64,000 nt of DNA from Bufo bufo (Eukaryota > Chordata > Amphibia > Anura > Bufonidae), in the NCBI RefSeq assembly GCF_905171765.1, contig NC_053391.1:154685565-154749564 (forward strand). Direction: 5' to 3'. The notes under the pieces are model-generated. The model was not told the origin of the DNA. It ran no database searches and was given only the letters and a program-made list of their open reading frames with translations. The translations under genes were made by a program, and so were the position numbers. Shown one piece after another: positions 11,400 to 22,022 of this stretch; the stretch's first letter is position 1, and each line of letters begins with the position of its first letter.

Positions 11400-11775
11400 G
11401 TTTTACAGGGTCAACTCACCTACAGGCCCTAGCATATAATTTTTTAGAGGGTCAGGTCAGCTGCAGGCCCTCGCATATAATTTTTTAGATGGTCAGCTCA
11501 CCAGCAGGCCTTCACCTACAATCTTTTACTGGGTCAGCTCACCAGCAGGCCTGCACCTCAAATATTTTTCAGGGTCAGCTCACCTGAAGGCCCTCGCATA
11601 TAATTTTTTTAGAGGGTCAGCTCACCTGCAAGCCCTTGCATATAATGTTTTACAGGGTCAGCTCACCAGCAGGTGCTTGCATATAATTTTTTACAGGGTC
11701 AGCTCACCAGCAGGCCCACACCTAAAATCTTTTACTGGGTCAGCTCACCTGTAGGCCCGCACCTAATTATATCTA
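11400..11775 (+). repeat. ~46-bp tandem repeat in hAT 1 3' region
   Basis: About eight imperfect units share GGGTCAGCTCACC, GCAGGCCC and CATATAATTTTTTA. The array follows the transposase stop and is broken at 11785 by 18S-like sequence. Two or three degenerate units (CAGCAGGCCCT) resume after 11995. Subterminal repeats of hAT elements commonly bind the transposase, so a binding role is possible but not shown here. Confidence 0.75.
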
Positions 11776-11784
11776 ATAGGAAAT

Positions 11785-11995
11785 TTGTGCGCATGCTGCC
11801 TTGCTTGGATGTGGTAGCTGTAGCCGTTTCTCAGGCTCACTCTCCTGAATCAAACACTGATTCCCCGTTACCCGTAGTTACAATTGTTTGCTCTGACAAT
11901 GACATTGAAAGTTGATAGGCCAGACATCCGAATGGATCGTCGCCATCACGGGGACTTGCTATCGGCCCCAGGTTAACTAGAGTCACCAAAGCGGC
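11785..11995 (-). pseudogene. 18S rRNA-derived fragment 3, antisense in hAT 1
   Basis: About 205 bp of the plus strand match the reverse complement of the same 18S 5'-domain segment as fragments 1 and 2. Landmarks in order are GCTGCCTTGCTTGGATGTGG, GCCGTTTCTCAGGCT, GATTCCCCGTTACCCGTAG, GAAAGTTGATAGG, GACATCCGAATGGATCGTCG and CTAGAGTCACCAAAGCGGC. This piece is colinear and the best preserved of the three. It sits inside the hAT 3' tandem array. It is too short to be a functional rRNA gene. Confidence 0.88.
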
Positions 11996-11999
11996 AGCA

Positions 12000-12688
12000 G
12001 GCCCTCACCCATAATGTTTTAGATGGTCAAATCAGCAGGCCCTTGATCCAAATGTTTTGGGGGTCTCCAGCAGGCCATCAATCATAATTTTTAAAGGCTG
12101 TGTATGATGCCCTCCTTTATGTTTAACTAAGGGTGTATTGGAGTGCCAGTTCCTTGTATTTTTTTGACAGCACTTTTACTTAGTGCATAGGCTTTATGAG
12201 TGAAGGAGTCCCACTACATGAACAATTGTACCACAATGTGAATGAGTCCCTCCTTTATGTGATATACAGGTTGTATCGGAGTGCCTCTTCCTTGTAATTA
12301 TTGCCAGCACTTGCACTTTATATAGAAGTAAATATATATTTTGCTTTAAAATTGATTTTTTCCTTCGGTTCTGTGCGTATTATTGTCAGTCTGTAAAAGT
12401 GGCGTACTATTCGGACAACATCGTTCTCAGAAGCGACCTGCGAGTCCAAGATGCATCCAGACATCCTCCCCATAATGTTACAGAACCATTTTGGTGGTGT
12501 TTCCATAAATTTCTGACATTTTCCTATGAACCAGGCACCCTCCCCTCTTCGGAGCAGGGTGTACCTGGTTTAATGCTCGGGTTCTCCCATTGACTTCCAT
12601 TATACTCGGGTGCTCGGTCGAGCACCCGAACATCCCGATGTGTTCGGCCCGAGCACCCCAGCACTACGGTGCTTGATCAACACTAGTT
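12000..12688 (+). mobile_element. hAT 1 3' terminal region
   Basis: After the last tandem units the sequence runs through CCTCCTTTATG repeats (12110, 12250) spaced about 140 bp apart, then a GAGCACCCGAAC-rich palindromic end (12598-12650), and closes with TGATCAACACTAG at 12676-12688. The closing motif is the inverted counterpart of the left terminus at 6185. No reading frame of interest is present. Confidence 0.55.
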
Positions 12689-12689
12689 A

Positions 12690-13413
12690 TAACCATTTTA
12701 TAACGAAAATTCATAGTGGAATACATAACGCAGATGTGAACCCACCCTAAGAAATGTCTTTCCCATTCTCAGCAAGTGAAAGACGATCCGGCCCCAGGAG
12801 AGTGTGCTTCCAGGTTTCTTAGCTCTCAGATGCCTCATGTCACATTTGACCATGGTATCTGAGGGGTTAAGAGTCTGAGATTTGGATTATTGTTGATCAC
12901 AGACATTAGACCTGGCAACTAATATTGTGGCAGCTATGGTGCCTGCTGCGCTCGAGAATGGGCACCATATTTAAACTGACAACTTTCTCTGTACATGTAA
13001 AGCAGCAGTCATCTAAGGGTTAAACGGACTATCATTTGGAAGAAGGGAAGAAAATATGAATGGAATATGATCATTTCTGGCACTTAAATACTGACAATGT
13101 CCAAAGGAAAAAGGAGAATTGGCACTTGCAGATTGGAAAATGTATATTTCTTTTTATTTGTCTCAACTGGGACTTTGGGCCAAAGGAAACAAAATATCAT
13201 GCATTGATTGTATAAAAAAAGTAATCAAAATAAAAGAAAATGCATTTAATATTATGCAGGAATTGTATGTTATGGTAGAATCATATTATTTTCTTGAAAA
13301 TTCACTGAAAAGGTATTCATGTTTTGGATTATATCACAATCTATAGGAAAGAATGGAAAACTGTTTAAAAACTTATGGGGACATTTACCAAACCAAGTTA
13401 TGTCAGTTTTGTG
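12690..13413. other. Unassigned stretch
   Basis: I see no recognisable gene, transposon end or tandem repeat. The base composition is AT-rich, and the short open stretches (for example 13119-13346) show no family signature. Confidence 0.4.
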
Positions 13414-13419
13414 GCTTAA

Positions 13420-14666
13420 TGCTTCGAGGACCTTGCAATTTTCCGTTTTCATTTTTCACTCCCCGCCTTCCCACAGCCATAACTTTTTAAATTTTACATT
13501 TACATATCCTTATGAGGACTGATTGATTGCCGGACAAGTTGTACGTTGTTATGGCACTATCTAATATTGCATATGATGTAGTGGGAAGCTGTAAAATAAT
13601 ACCAAATGGGGTGAAATTGGAAAAAAAAAAAAAGCAATTCTGACACAGTTTTATTTTTTGTTTGTTTTTTAACAGCATTCCCTATGTGGTAAAATTGACC
13701 TGTTACTTTCATTCTCCAGGTGAGTATGATTACATTGATATCACACTTAGATAATTTTTCTTGCACTTTAATACTAAAAAAAAAAAAAAACTTTCAAAAA
13801 AATTTTTTGGGTTCTTTTCATCGCCATATTCTGACCACTATAACTTATTTGTAGTTATGTGTACCGAGGTGTATGGGGGCTCATTTTTTGGCGGGGCAAT
13901 CTTTAATTTTTAGTGATACCATTTTGAATTGTGTGTGACTTTTTGTGTGTGATCACTTTTAATACATTTTTTTTGGAGAGAGGTGAACTGACAAAAAATG
14001 GTGAATTGGTAATGTTTCATTTTTTTTCCATTACACCATTCACCGTATGGGATAAATATTGTTATATTTTAATAGCATGTGCATTTGAATGTGTCAATGC
14101 CCATAATGTGTATTTTATTTATTGGTTATATATTTTAATTTTGGGGAAAGGGGGAGCAATTTGAACTTATATTTTTTTATATTTTTAAATACTTTTTTTT
14201 TACTTTTTTTGAGTCACCTTGGGTAACTATAATTGGCAATCATTAGATTGTCCATTGTGTTCTGTGATGGCTTTATAGCCATCATAGAACACTCCATTTA
14301 CAATAAACTAATACAGTGCTGCCACCTGCTGGCCTGTATCGGTGTATTCTAGTAAGGGCTACTGAAGCCTGTTTGAGGCTTTGGGCTATTGCTGTAATGT
14401 AACAGATTCCCCGATCTCAGGTGGGGAACGCTGTTGCGGGAGCAGGAGCCCATTGTTACGCTTCTGGACTGCTCAGATGCTGTGGTCACATTTGACCCCA
14501 GCATCTGAGGGGCTAAATGTATGCAATCAGCCTGATCACATACATCCGCAGCTGGTCTTTGCTGTTTAAAAACCGGTGGTTATGGAGCCCTCTGCATGGG
14601 CAAGTGGGCGCCATCTTTAAAGTGGCAACTTCCATCATACATGTATGGCGGAGGTCGCTGAAGGGG
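13420..14666. mobile_element. TTAA-flanked dispersed repeat, non-autonomous
   Basis: TTAA lies at both ends (13416-13419 and 14667-14670), a target duplication typical of piggyBac and Kolobok elements. Inside are poly(A)/poly(T) runs and phrases such as CATAACTTTT, GGGGCTCATTTTTTG and CTGCCACCTGCTGG (14318-14331) that I associate with an abundant amphibian repeat. No transposase frame is present. The termini match each other only weakly, so the class is uncertain. Confidence 0.5.
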
Positions 14667-14702
14667 TTAAAGAAGTTGCAAGTCATAGTGGTCTATGTTT
14701 AA

Positions 14703-15182
14703 TGGGGTTGTCCGGGTTCAGAGCTGAAGTCGGACATATGCCCATTTTCACCCAGGAAGCCCCCCTGACTTGAGCATCGGTGCAGTTCATGCTCCGATGC
14801 TCTCCTTTGCCCTGCGCTAAATCACGCAGGGCAAAGGCATTTTCAGGAGTTCCGGTGACAAACCGGGCTCTCCATGGGGCTGCCAGGAAGCCCGGTGACG
14901 TCACTGGCACTGATGGACGGGCTTTGGCGCTGCCCTAGTTAGTAAAACAGCTAGGGCAGCGCTAAAGCACGCCCATCAGAGCTGGTGACGTTACCGAATA
15001 CACGGAAGCCTCCGCCCAGCAGTGTGTTATTGTAAACAAAAGAGCCCGTGCCCTGCGTGATCTAGCGCAGGGCAAGGGAGCACATCGGAGCATGAGATGC
15101 TCTGATGCTAACATCAGGGGTGCTACCTGGGTAAAAAAAATATGGGTATGTCTGGGTTCAGCTCTGAACCCGGACAACCCCT
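14703..15182. mobile_element. Palindromic TTAA MITE
   Basis: Ends are near-perfect inverted repeats: TGGGGTTGTCCGGGTTCAGA at the left and, reversed, AGGGGTTGTCCGGGTTCAGA at the right, each bordered by TTAA (14699-14702, 15183-15186). The inverted similarity extends inward (CCCTGCGCTAAATCACGCAGGG at 14810-14831 against CCCTGCGTGATCTAGCGCAGGG at 15052-15073), making almost the whole element fold back on itself. It is non-coding and was probably moved by a piggyBac-like transposase. Confidence 0.8.
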
Positions 15183-15186
15183 TTAA

Positions 15187-15650
15187 GGGCTAAATGTAAG
15201 ATTAGACCTTGATTATTAAACATTTTCTATGTGCAACTTTTTTTAAAAGTCTCACAAAAGCCGCAACCTATGCCAGGCAACCCCGTGATGTACATTTACC
15301 CCATTGCACTTATGCCACATCTATTATTAAGCTTCATCATTTCATAAATTTGGCGCAGACACACAAAGCAAAGACAGACTTAAAACTGACACAAAAAAAC
15401 CCTCAAATGACAATTGTCCCCTTCAGGGTTTAGTAGAACATGCAGCATAATGGAATAATAGAAGGAACTATTTAAATGAAAAAGTTCTGTAGATTGGCAT
15501 AAATGGGATATTACAAAAGTAACAATAGGTGAACAGTAAGTCAGGTGTGATGTAATGAATGTTTGAAAAAATTAACATGTTAAAATGAGAATATGTTTTT
15601 TTCAAAAAACACCGAGCTTTCAATTTTTACATTTGAGGCACACAATAGGT
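15187..15650. other. Unassigned stretch
   Basis: I see nothing recognisable here apart from AT-rich sequence. There is no terminal repeat, no tandem array and no reading frame with a family signature. Confidence 0.4.
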
Positions 15651-16320
15651 GAACAGGGGAGATTTAATAAGATGGTATTAGAAGAGTCTAAAATAATAAG
15701 CTAAATAATAAAAATGTCACACAAGAAAGATTTGTGTCTCAATTCTATAACGTACTGTCATATGAGCACCAGGATATGGGGGATTTAAGATACATTGGAA
15801 AATGGAATAAAAATTTGCAAGATCTACAACAAGAGGTTTGGGATGATATATTTTAGGAAATATATCTCACATTACTAAATAATGCACATAAAATGATACA
15901 ATGTTCACAATTCACTGATTATGCTATAGATAAAGAATTTAGCCAAATTGTATCCAGAGTCGCTTAGTTGTCCGAGATGTGGAAATGATTAAGTGATCCA
16001 CATGGTTGGCGATGTCTGAAATGATAGATTTTATATAAGTTTTGGGGTGAGATACATTGTATGTTGGAAAGCAGATCTGATGTAAAGATTCCAAGTGATT
16101 TTAAAACTTGTATTTTAGGGTGCTCTATGAATGTGTCGCCCAAGTGTTAGCTTAAATGAGAACTTATGAGATGTTTATTTCAGGCAAGCAGTCTCATTGC
16201 AAAAATATGGATATCAGAAACCTAGCTTTATTGGACGAATGGCCGAGACTGTTTAGAAATAATATCAATTTGGAAAGAGTTACATTATTTGTGTAAACTT
16301 TATGCAAAATAAATAAATAA
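15650..16320 (+). pseudogene. Decayed L1/Tx1-like LINE ORF2 C-terminus
   Basis: Conceptual translation with many stops gives pieces resembling the end of L1-type ORF2: a CPRCGN-like stretch, then an HMV-W-C segment, and at the end a WISET-like region followed by KELHYLCKLYAK just before an AAATAAATAAATAAAT tail at 16308-16323. That order (cysteine cluster, H..W.C, tail) is typical of L1 C-termini, and an A-rich tail fits a LINE 3' end. Divergence is high and the call is tentative. Confidence 0.4.
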
Positions 16321-16974
16321 ATACAGTAAGATGTAGGTCAGCAACTAGCTCTCCACCCTTGCTCATTTTCAGTTATAGGGGTATTTTATATGAATGTGAT
16401 AATGAGAGGCCATACGTGGGGAATTATTGGAGACAAAATAAAAACCTGGCACTAGGGGTTGTTTGGGGGGGGCCAATAGAATGTAACAGACAGGGGCGGA
16501 CTGAGAACCCTCAGGGCCCCCGGGCAAAATAAATCAAGGGCCCCCTTACAGGCCCCACCCATGTTCTGCTGCAAGCCCCACCCTTGTCCCGCCTCCATGC
16601 CCCGCCTCCAGTCACACCCTACACAATCTTTAATAAGATTTCAAAGTTAAAGTGACACAGAAGGCACCCACACCCCTTCAGCTCATTGAAGTGGTCTGGG
16701 TACAGTGTCCCTTTTTCAAATCGAGCTGCAATGTTCTAGAGAAGCTGCATTGTTTATGTTCCAGCAATAAATCAGCCTCTAGTCGCTGGCAGCCACCTGA
16801 GGGCTTCCTGGAGTAAAACAGACCTTTGGTCTGGTATCTGATGCTGGACGTCCTCACACTCTGCATGATGACCTCCAGGGTCAGATTTTTCCCCATAGGA
16901 AAGCATTGATTCAATGCTTTCATATGGGGTGATCTAATCTCAGCGTCCATTAGTGAGCCTCTGTTAGAAGCAGT

Positions 16975-17072
16975 GTGGGCATAACTACTGTGAAGGGGGC
17001 ACATATCTGGGCATAACTACTGTGAAGGGGGCACATATCTGGGCATAACTACTGTGAAGGGGGGGGCCCTTC
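16975..17072 (+). repeat. Three-copy 36-bp repeat
   Basis: The phrase GGGCATAACTACTGTGAAGG occurs three times in succession (about 16977, 17011 and 17041) with GGGGCACATATCT between. A reversed copy of its end (CCTTCACAGTAGTTAT) follows at about 17069-17084, so the last unit can form a hairpin. It lies in the interior of the hAT element and is non-coding. Confidence 0.7.
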
Positions 17073-17479
17073 ACAGTAGTTATTATCCCTTTCAGCAGTC
17101 TCCCCTTCGCCCGGCCTGCTACTGAGTTTTAGAGATGGGAAGTTCGGTTCTTTTTCATGAATCAGATCTTCGGTTCACTTCCTGAGCCGGCAGAAGCAAG
17201 TGAACTGAAGATCAATGCGCATGCTCAGCTCATCGGATCTTCGGTTCACTTGCTGAGTCGGCTCTCAAGTGAACCGAAGGTCTGGAGGGACTCGCTCCTG
17301 GCAAACACAGCTCTGCTGCAGTGGAGCAGACTGATGTAATTACACTGTATAGTTATTGCAGGGATTTAGATAATGGTCTAAAAGTTTATTAGTTAAAAGA
17401 ATCAAATGAGTCAGAGACTCATTTGATTCTTTGAGTTAAAATAATCCTGTCACCTAGTCCCTGCCAGGCTTCCTGCTCT

Positions 17480-18246
17480 GCTACATTGCTGCAAGCACCC
17501 TGTACACACACAGCTCTGCTACATTGCTGCAAGCACCCTGTACACACACAGCTCTGCTACATTGCTGCAAGCACCCTGTACACACACAGCTCTGCTACAT
17601 TGCTGCAAGCACCCTGTACACACACAGCTCTGCTACATTGCTGCAAGCACACTGTACACACACAGCTCTGCTACATTGCTTCAAGCACCCTGTACACACA
17701 GCTCTGCTACATTGCTGCAAGCACCCTGTACACACACAGCTCTGCTACATTGCTGCAAGCACCCTGTACACACACAGCTCTGCTACATTGCTGCAAGCAC
17801 ACTGTACACACACAGCTCTGCTACATTGCTTCAAGCACCCTGTACACCCACAGCTCTGCTACATTGCTGCAAGTACCCTGTACACACACAGCTCTGCTAC
17901 ATTGCTGCAAGCACACTGTACACACACAGCTCTGCTACATTGCTGAAAGCACCCTGTACACACACAGCTCTGCTACATTGCTGCAAGCACACTGTACACA
18001 CACAGCTCTGCTACATTGCTGCAAGCACACTGTACACACACAGCTCTGCTACGTTGCTGCAAGTACCCTGTACACACACAGCTCTGCTACATTGCTGCAA
18101 GCACCCTGTACACACACAGCTCTGCTACATTGCTGCAAGCACCCTGTATACACACAGCTCTGCTACATTGCTGCAAGCACCCTGTACACCCACAGCTCTG
18201 CTACATTGCTGCAAGCACCCTGTACACACACAGCTCTGCTACATGC
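17480..18246 (+). repeat. 38-bp minisatellite, about 20 copies
   Basis: The unit runs CTCTGCTACATTGCTGC then AAGCACCCTGTACACACACAG, with few substitutions between copies (CCC/CAC, AAGT/AAGC, GAAAG) and one 2-bp-shorter unit near 17690. The array starts and stops abruptly inside the hAT element and is bordered by inverted arms (17385-17475 and about 18290-18364). Because 38 is not a multiple of three and no stop occurs in any forward frame, long artefactual frames run through it. Confidence 0.92.
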
Positions 18247-18364
18247 AATACTATACCACCCCCTTACCCGGACGGACTTGTCAGGAGACAGGGAGCCGCA
18301 GAGCAGGAAGTCTGGCGGCAGGGACTCGGTGACAGTCTCTGACTCATTCGATTCTTTTAACTAA

Positions 18365-19091
18365 GGGCTCTTTCACACCTGCGTTCTTTTCTTCCGGCAT
18401 AGAGTTCCGTCGTCGGGGCTCTATGCCGGAACAATCCTGATCAGTTTTATCCTAATGCATTCTGAATGGAGTGAAATCCGTTCAGGATGCATCAGGATGT
18501 CTTCAGTTCCGGAACGGAAAGTTTTTTGGCCGGAGAAAATACCGCAGCATGCTGCGCTTTTTGCTCCGGCCAAAAATCCTGAAGACTTGCCGCAAGGCCG
18601 GATCCGGAATTAATGCCCATTGAAAGGGCATTACCGGATCCGACGTTTAGCTTTTTCTGAATGGTTACCATGGCTGCCGGGACGCTAAAGTCCTGACAGC
18701 CATGGTAAAGTGTAGTGGGGAGCGGGGGAGCAGTGTACTTACCGTCCGTGCGGCTCCCGGGGCGCTTCAGAGTGACGTCAGGGCGCCCCAAGAGCATGGA
18801 TCACGTGATCACATGGATCACGTCATCCATGCGCATGGGGCGCTCTGACGTCATTCTGGAGCGCCCCGGGAGCCGCACGGACGGTAAGTATACTGCTCCC
18901 CCGCTCCCCACTACTACTATGGCAGCCAGGACTTTAATAGCATCCTGGGTGCCATAGTAACACTGAACGCATTTTGAAGACGGCTCCGTCTTCAAATGCT
19001 TTCAGTTCACTTGCGTTTTTCCGGATCCGGCGTGCAATTCCGGCAAGTGGAGTACACGCCGGATCCGGACAATGCAAGTGTGAAAGAAGCC
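18365..19091. mobile_element. MITE nested in the hAT element, TAA duplication
   Basis: Left terminus GGGCTCTTTCACACCTGCG and, reversed, right terminus GGCTTCTTTCACACTTGCA are matching inverted repeats, bordered by TAA on both sides (18362-18364 and 19092-19094). The inside is strongly palindromic: the GC-rich block near 18740-18770 is repeated in inverse near 18855-18885 around ATCACGTGATCACATGGATCACGT. No coding sequence. The TWA target and termini fit PIF/Harbinger-derived MITEs. Confidence 0.8.
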
Positions 19092-19440
19092 TAATAAACT
19101 CAGACGATTCTCTGAGTCCCTGCGACTCCCCCTGTGCTGTGAGTAAGTGCTGGACTGCTGGTTGCCTCTGATTGGTTGGAGGGCGGGGAGGGGCGGGGCT
19201 AGCTTCCACTGTCGGCTCCTATTACACTGGCTGCTGCTGCCTCTATGCTACTGAGGTTGTGAGTACAGAGAGGGAGAGGGAGAGGATCGCAGGGGATTTC
19301 AAGTTGTTCGCATAGGAATATTACTATTACAGTGAGCGGGGCCCGGTGTTATGTTATTCTGGGGCGGGCCCCCATCCCGGCCGGGCCCTCGGACCATGTC
19401 CGAAGTGCCCGACCGGTCAGTCCGCCCCTGGTAACAGATC

Positions 19441-19816
19441 CCCTTTAAAGGGACACCTATCAAAATTTCTATAGTATCAACCTATATGTCAATATGCTGT
19501 GCTATTTATTTACCACAGAAAAAGTGGATACAACTTTTTTAATTCTCTCCATGTATTCTACTTTATGTTCTGACTCATTACCTTCCTTTCTGTTTAGCAT
19601 GGCAGACAGTCTCACTTAACTCTTTCAGTCAGGCCCTCACTGTCACCAGAGAAGGGAGGGGATTGGTTCTACCTGGGCTTGCTGTACTAAGTGGGCTTGT
19701 GAATAAGTGGAGTTTAAAGAACCAGAGTGCTGGTGCTGAGTGTGATTAAGAATAGCTGCATATTGTTTATAGCAAAGGTCCTTGTGAGTTAAGTGTTTGC
19801 ATTTTGATACTGTCAT
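19441..19816. other. Flank with a 61-bp segment repeated at 23184
   Basis: The stretch holds no gene. The segment at about 19672-19732 (CTACCTGGGCTT, AAGTGGGCTTGTGAATAAGTG, GAGTTTAAAGAACC) recurs almost unchanged at about 23184-23243, on the other side of the TTAA element. A TTAAAGGGACAC-type MITE terminus is visible at 19446. Confidence 0.55.
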
Positions 19817-20417
19817 TTAACCACCTCAGCCCCTATAGCTTAAACACCCTTAAAGACCAGGCCACTTTTTACACTTCTGACCTACCCTACTATCACCGTT
19901 TATTGCTCGGTCATGCAACTTACCACCCAAATGAATTTTACCTCCTTTTCTTCTCACTAATAGAGCTTTCATTTGGTGGTATTTCATTGCTGCATTTTAC
20001 TTTTTTTGTTATTAATCGAAATTTAACGATTTTTTTGCAAAAAAATGACATTTTTCACTTTCAGTTGTAAAATTTTGCAAAAAAAACGACATCCATATAT
20101 AATTTTTTCTCTAAATTTATTGTTCTACATGTCTTTGATAAAACAAAAACGTTTGGGTAAAAAAAAAATCGTTTGGGTAAAAGTTATAGCGTTTACAAAC
20201 TATGGTACAAAAATGTGAATTTCCGCTTTTTGAAGCAGCTCTGACTTTCTGAGCACCTGTCATGTTTCCTGAGGTTTTACAATGCCCAGACAGTACAAAC
20301 CCCCCACAAATGACCCCATTTCGGAAAGTAGACACCCTAAGGTATTCGCTGATGGGCATAGTGAGTTCATAGAATGTGAAAATGTGTAAAAAATGACCTG
20401 TGAAATCCGAAATGTGC

Positions 20418-21860
20418 TCTTTGGAATGTGGGCCCCTTTGCCCACCTAGGCTGCAAAAAAGTGTCACACATGTGGTATCGCCGTACTCAGGAGAAGTTGG
20501 GCAATGTGTTTTGGGGTGTCATTTTACATATACCCATGCTGGGTGAGATAAATATCTTGGTCAAATGCCAACTTTGTATAAAAAAAATGGGAAAAGTTGT
20601 CTTTTGCCAAGATATTTCTCTCACCCAGCATAGGTATATATAAAATGACACCCCAAAACACATTGCCCAACTTCTTCTGAGTACAGCGATACCACATGTG
20701 TGCCACTTTTTTGCAGCCTAGGTGGGCAAAGGGGCCCACATTCCAAAGAGCACCTTTCGGATTTCACCGGCCATTTTTTACAGATTTTGATTTCAAACCA
20801 CTTCTCACGCATTCGGCCCCTAAAATGCCAGGGCAGTATAACTACCCCACAAGTGACCCCATTTTGGAAAGAAGACACCCCAAGGTATTTCGTTATGGGC
20901 ATAGTGAGTTCATGGAAGTTTTTATTTTTTGTCACAAGTTAGTGGAATATGAGACTTTGTAAGGAAAAAAAAATAAAAAATTATCATTTTCCGCTAACTT
21001 GTGACAAAAAATATAAAATTCTAGGAACTCGCCATGCCCCTCACGGAATACCTTGGGGTGTCTTCTTTCCAAAATGGGGTCACTTGTGGGGTAGTTATAC
21101 TGCCCTGGCATTTTCCAGGGGCCCTAATGTGTGGTAAGTAGGTAAATAACCTGTGAAATCCTAAAGGTGCTCTTTGGAATGTGGGCCCCTTTGCCCACCT
21201 AGGCTGCAAAAAAGTGTCATACACGTGGTATCGCCGTATTCAGGAGAAGTTGGGCAATGTCTTTTGGGGTGTCTTTTTACATATACTCATGCTGGGTGAG
21301 AGAAATATCTCGGCAAAAGACAACTTTTCCCATTTTTATACAAAGTTGGCATTTGTCCAAGATATTTATCTCACCCAGCATGGGTATATGTAAAATGACA
21401 CCCCAAAACACATTCCCCAACTTCTCCTGAGTACGGCGATACCACATGTGTGACACTTTTTTGCAGCCTAGATGCGCAAAGGGGCCCACATTCCTTTTAT
21501 GAGGGCATTTTTAGACATTTGGATCCCAGACTTCTTCTCACACTTTAGGGCCCCTAGAATGCCAGGGCAGTATAAATACCCCACATGTGACCCCATTTTG
21601 GAAAGAAAACACCCCAAGGTATTCAATGAGGGGCATGGCGAGTTCATAGAAATTATTTTTTTTTGGCACAAGTTAGCGGAAATTGATTTTATTTTTTTTT
21701 CTCACAAAGTCTCCCTTTCCGCTAACTTGGGACAAAAATTTCAATCTTTCATGGACTCAATATGCCCCTCACGGAATACCTGGGGGTGTCTTCTTTCCGA
21801 AATGGGGTCACATGTGGGGTATTTATACTGCCCTGGCATTCTAGGGGCCCTAAAGCGTGA
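20418..21860. repeat. Four consecutive ~320-bp palindromes
   Basis: Two palindrome types alternate. Type A (centres near 20580 and 21333) has arms containing GTGGGCCCCTTTGCCCACCT, GGTATCGCCGTA and CATGCTGGGTGAGA with their reverse complements. Type B (centres near 20965 and 21700) has arms containing ATGCCAGGGCAGTATAA, GACCCCATTTTGGAAAG and TTAGCGGAAA with their reverse complements. Arms are about 150-160 bp and spacers short. Each block could extrude as a long hairpin. Confidence 0.85.
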
Positions 21861-22022
21861 GAAGAAGTCTGGAATATAAATGTCAAAAATTTTTTACGCA
21901 TTTGGATTCCGTGAGGGGTATGGTGAGTTCATGTGAGATTTTATTTTTTGACACAAGTTAGTGGAATATGAGACTTTGTAAGAAAAAAATAAATAATTTC
22001 CGCTAACTTGGGCCAAAAAAAT

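Larger units (their letters stand above)
6185..12688 (+). mobile_element. hAT transposon 1 (BED-finger type), degenerate
   Basis: Left end CTAAGGTTGAGCG and right end, reversed, CTAGTGTTGATC match the TAG(T/G)GTTGAGC-like termini seen elsewhere in the window (35247, 60353, 62231). Between them lie a duplicated leader with tandem repeats, a BED zinc finger, a hAT C-terminal dimerisation domain and a 3' tandem array. hAT elements move by cut and paste and make 8-bp duplications. I could not find a matching 8-bp pair here (CAGTGGCA on the left, TTATAACC on the right), so the two ends may not be an original pair. The coding region has many stops, and its centre is replaced by 18S rRNA-like sequence. 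Confidence 0.65.
16491..19430. mobile_element. Non-autonomous hAT with 8-bp target duplication
   Basis: The termini are perfect inverted repeats (CAGGGGCGGACTG at 16491-16503; CAGTCCGCCCCTG at 19418-19430), and the 8-bp GTAACAGA flanks both ends exactly (16483-16490, 19431-19438). Terminus and 8-bp duplication are diagnostic of hAT. The 2.9-kb interior has no transposase. It contains a 32-bp triplicate, a 38-bp minisatellite and a nested MITE, so it must have been mobilised by an enzyme supplied elsewhere. The exact duplication suggests fairly recent movement. Confidence 0.9.

Noticed and set aside
9735..11995. Functional 18S rRNA gene
   Set aside because: Only a few hundred bases of one region are present, in overlapping pieces and with many differences, so these are captured fragments.
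6185..12688. 8-bp target duplication for hAT 1
   Set aside because: The flanking octamers (CAGTGGCA and TTATAACC) do not match, so I do not claim the two ends are an original pair.
17480..18246. Possible CRISPR-like array
   Set aside because: The repeats are head-to-tail without unique spacers, in an animal transposon. It is a minisatellite.
17486..18364. 292-residue open stretch and overlapping frames of 256 and 140 residues
   Set aside because: They run through a 38-bp minisatellite that has no forward stop in any frame; the periodic translation is an artefact and there is no protein family signature.
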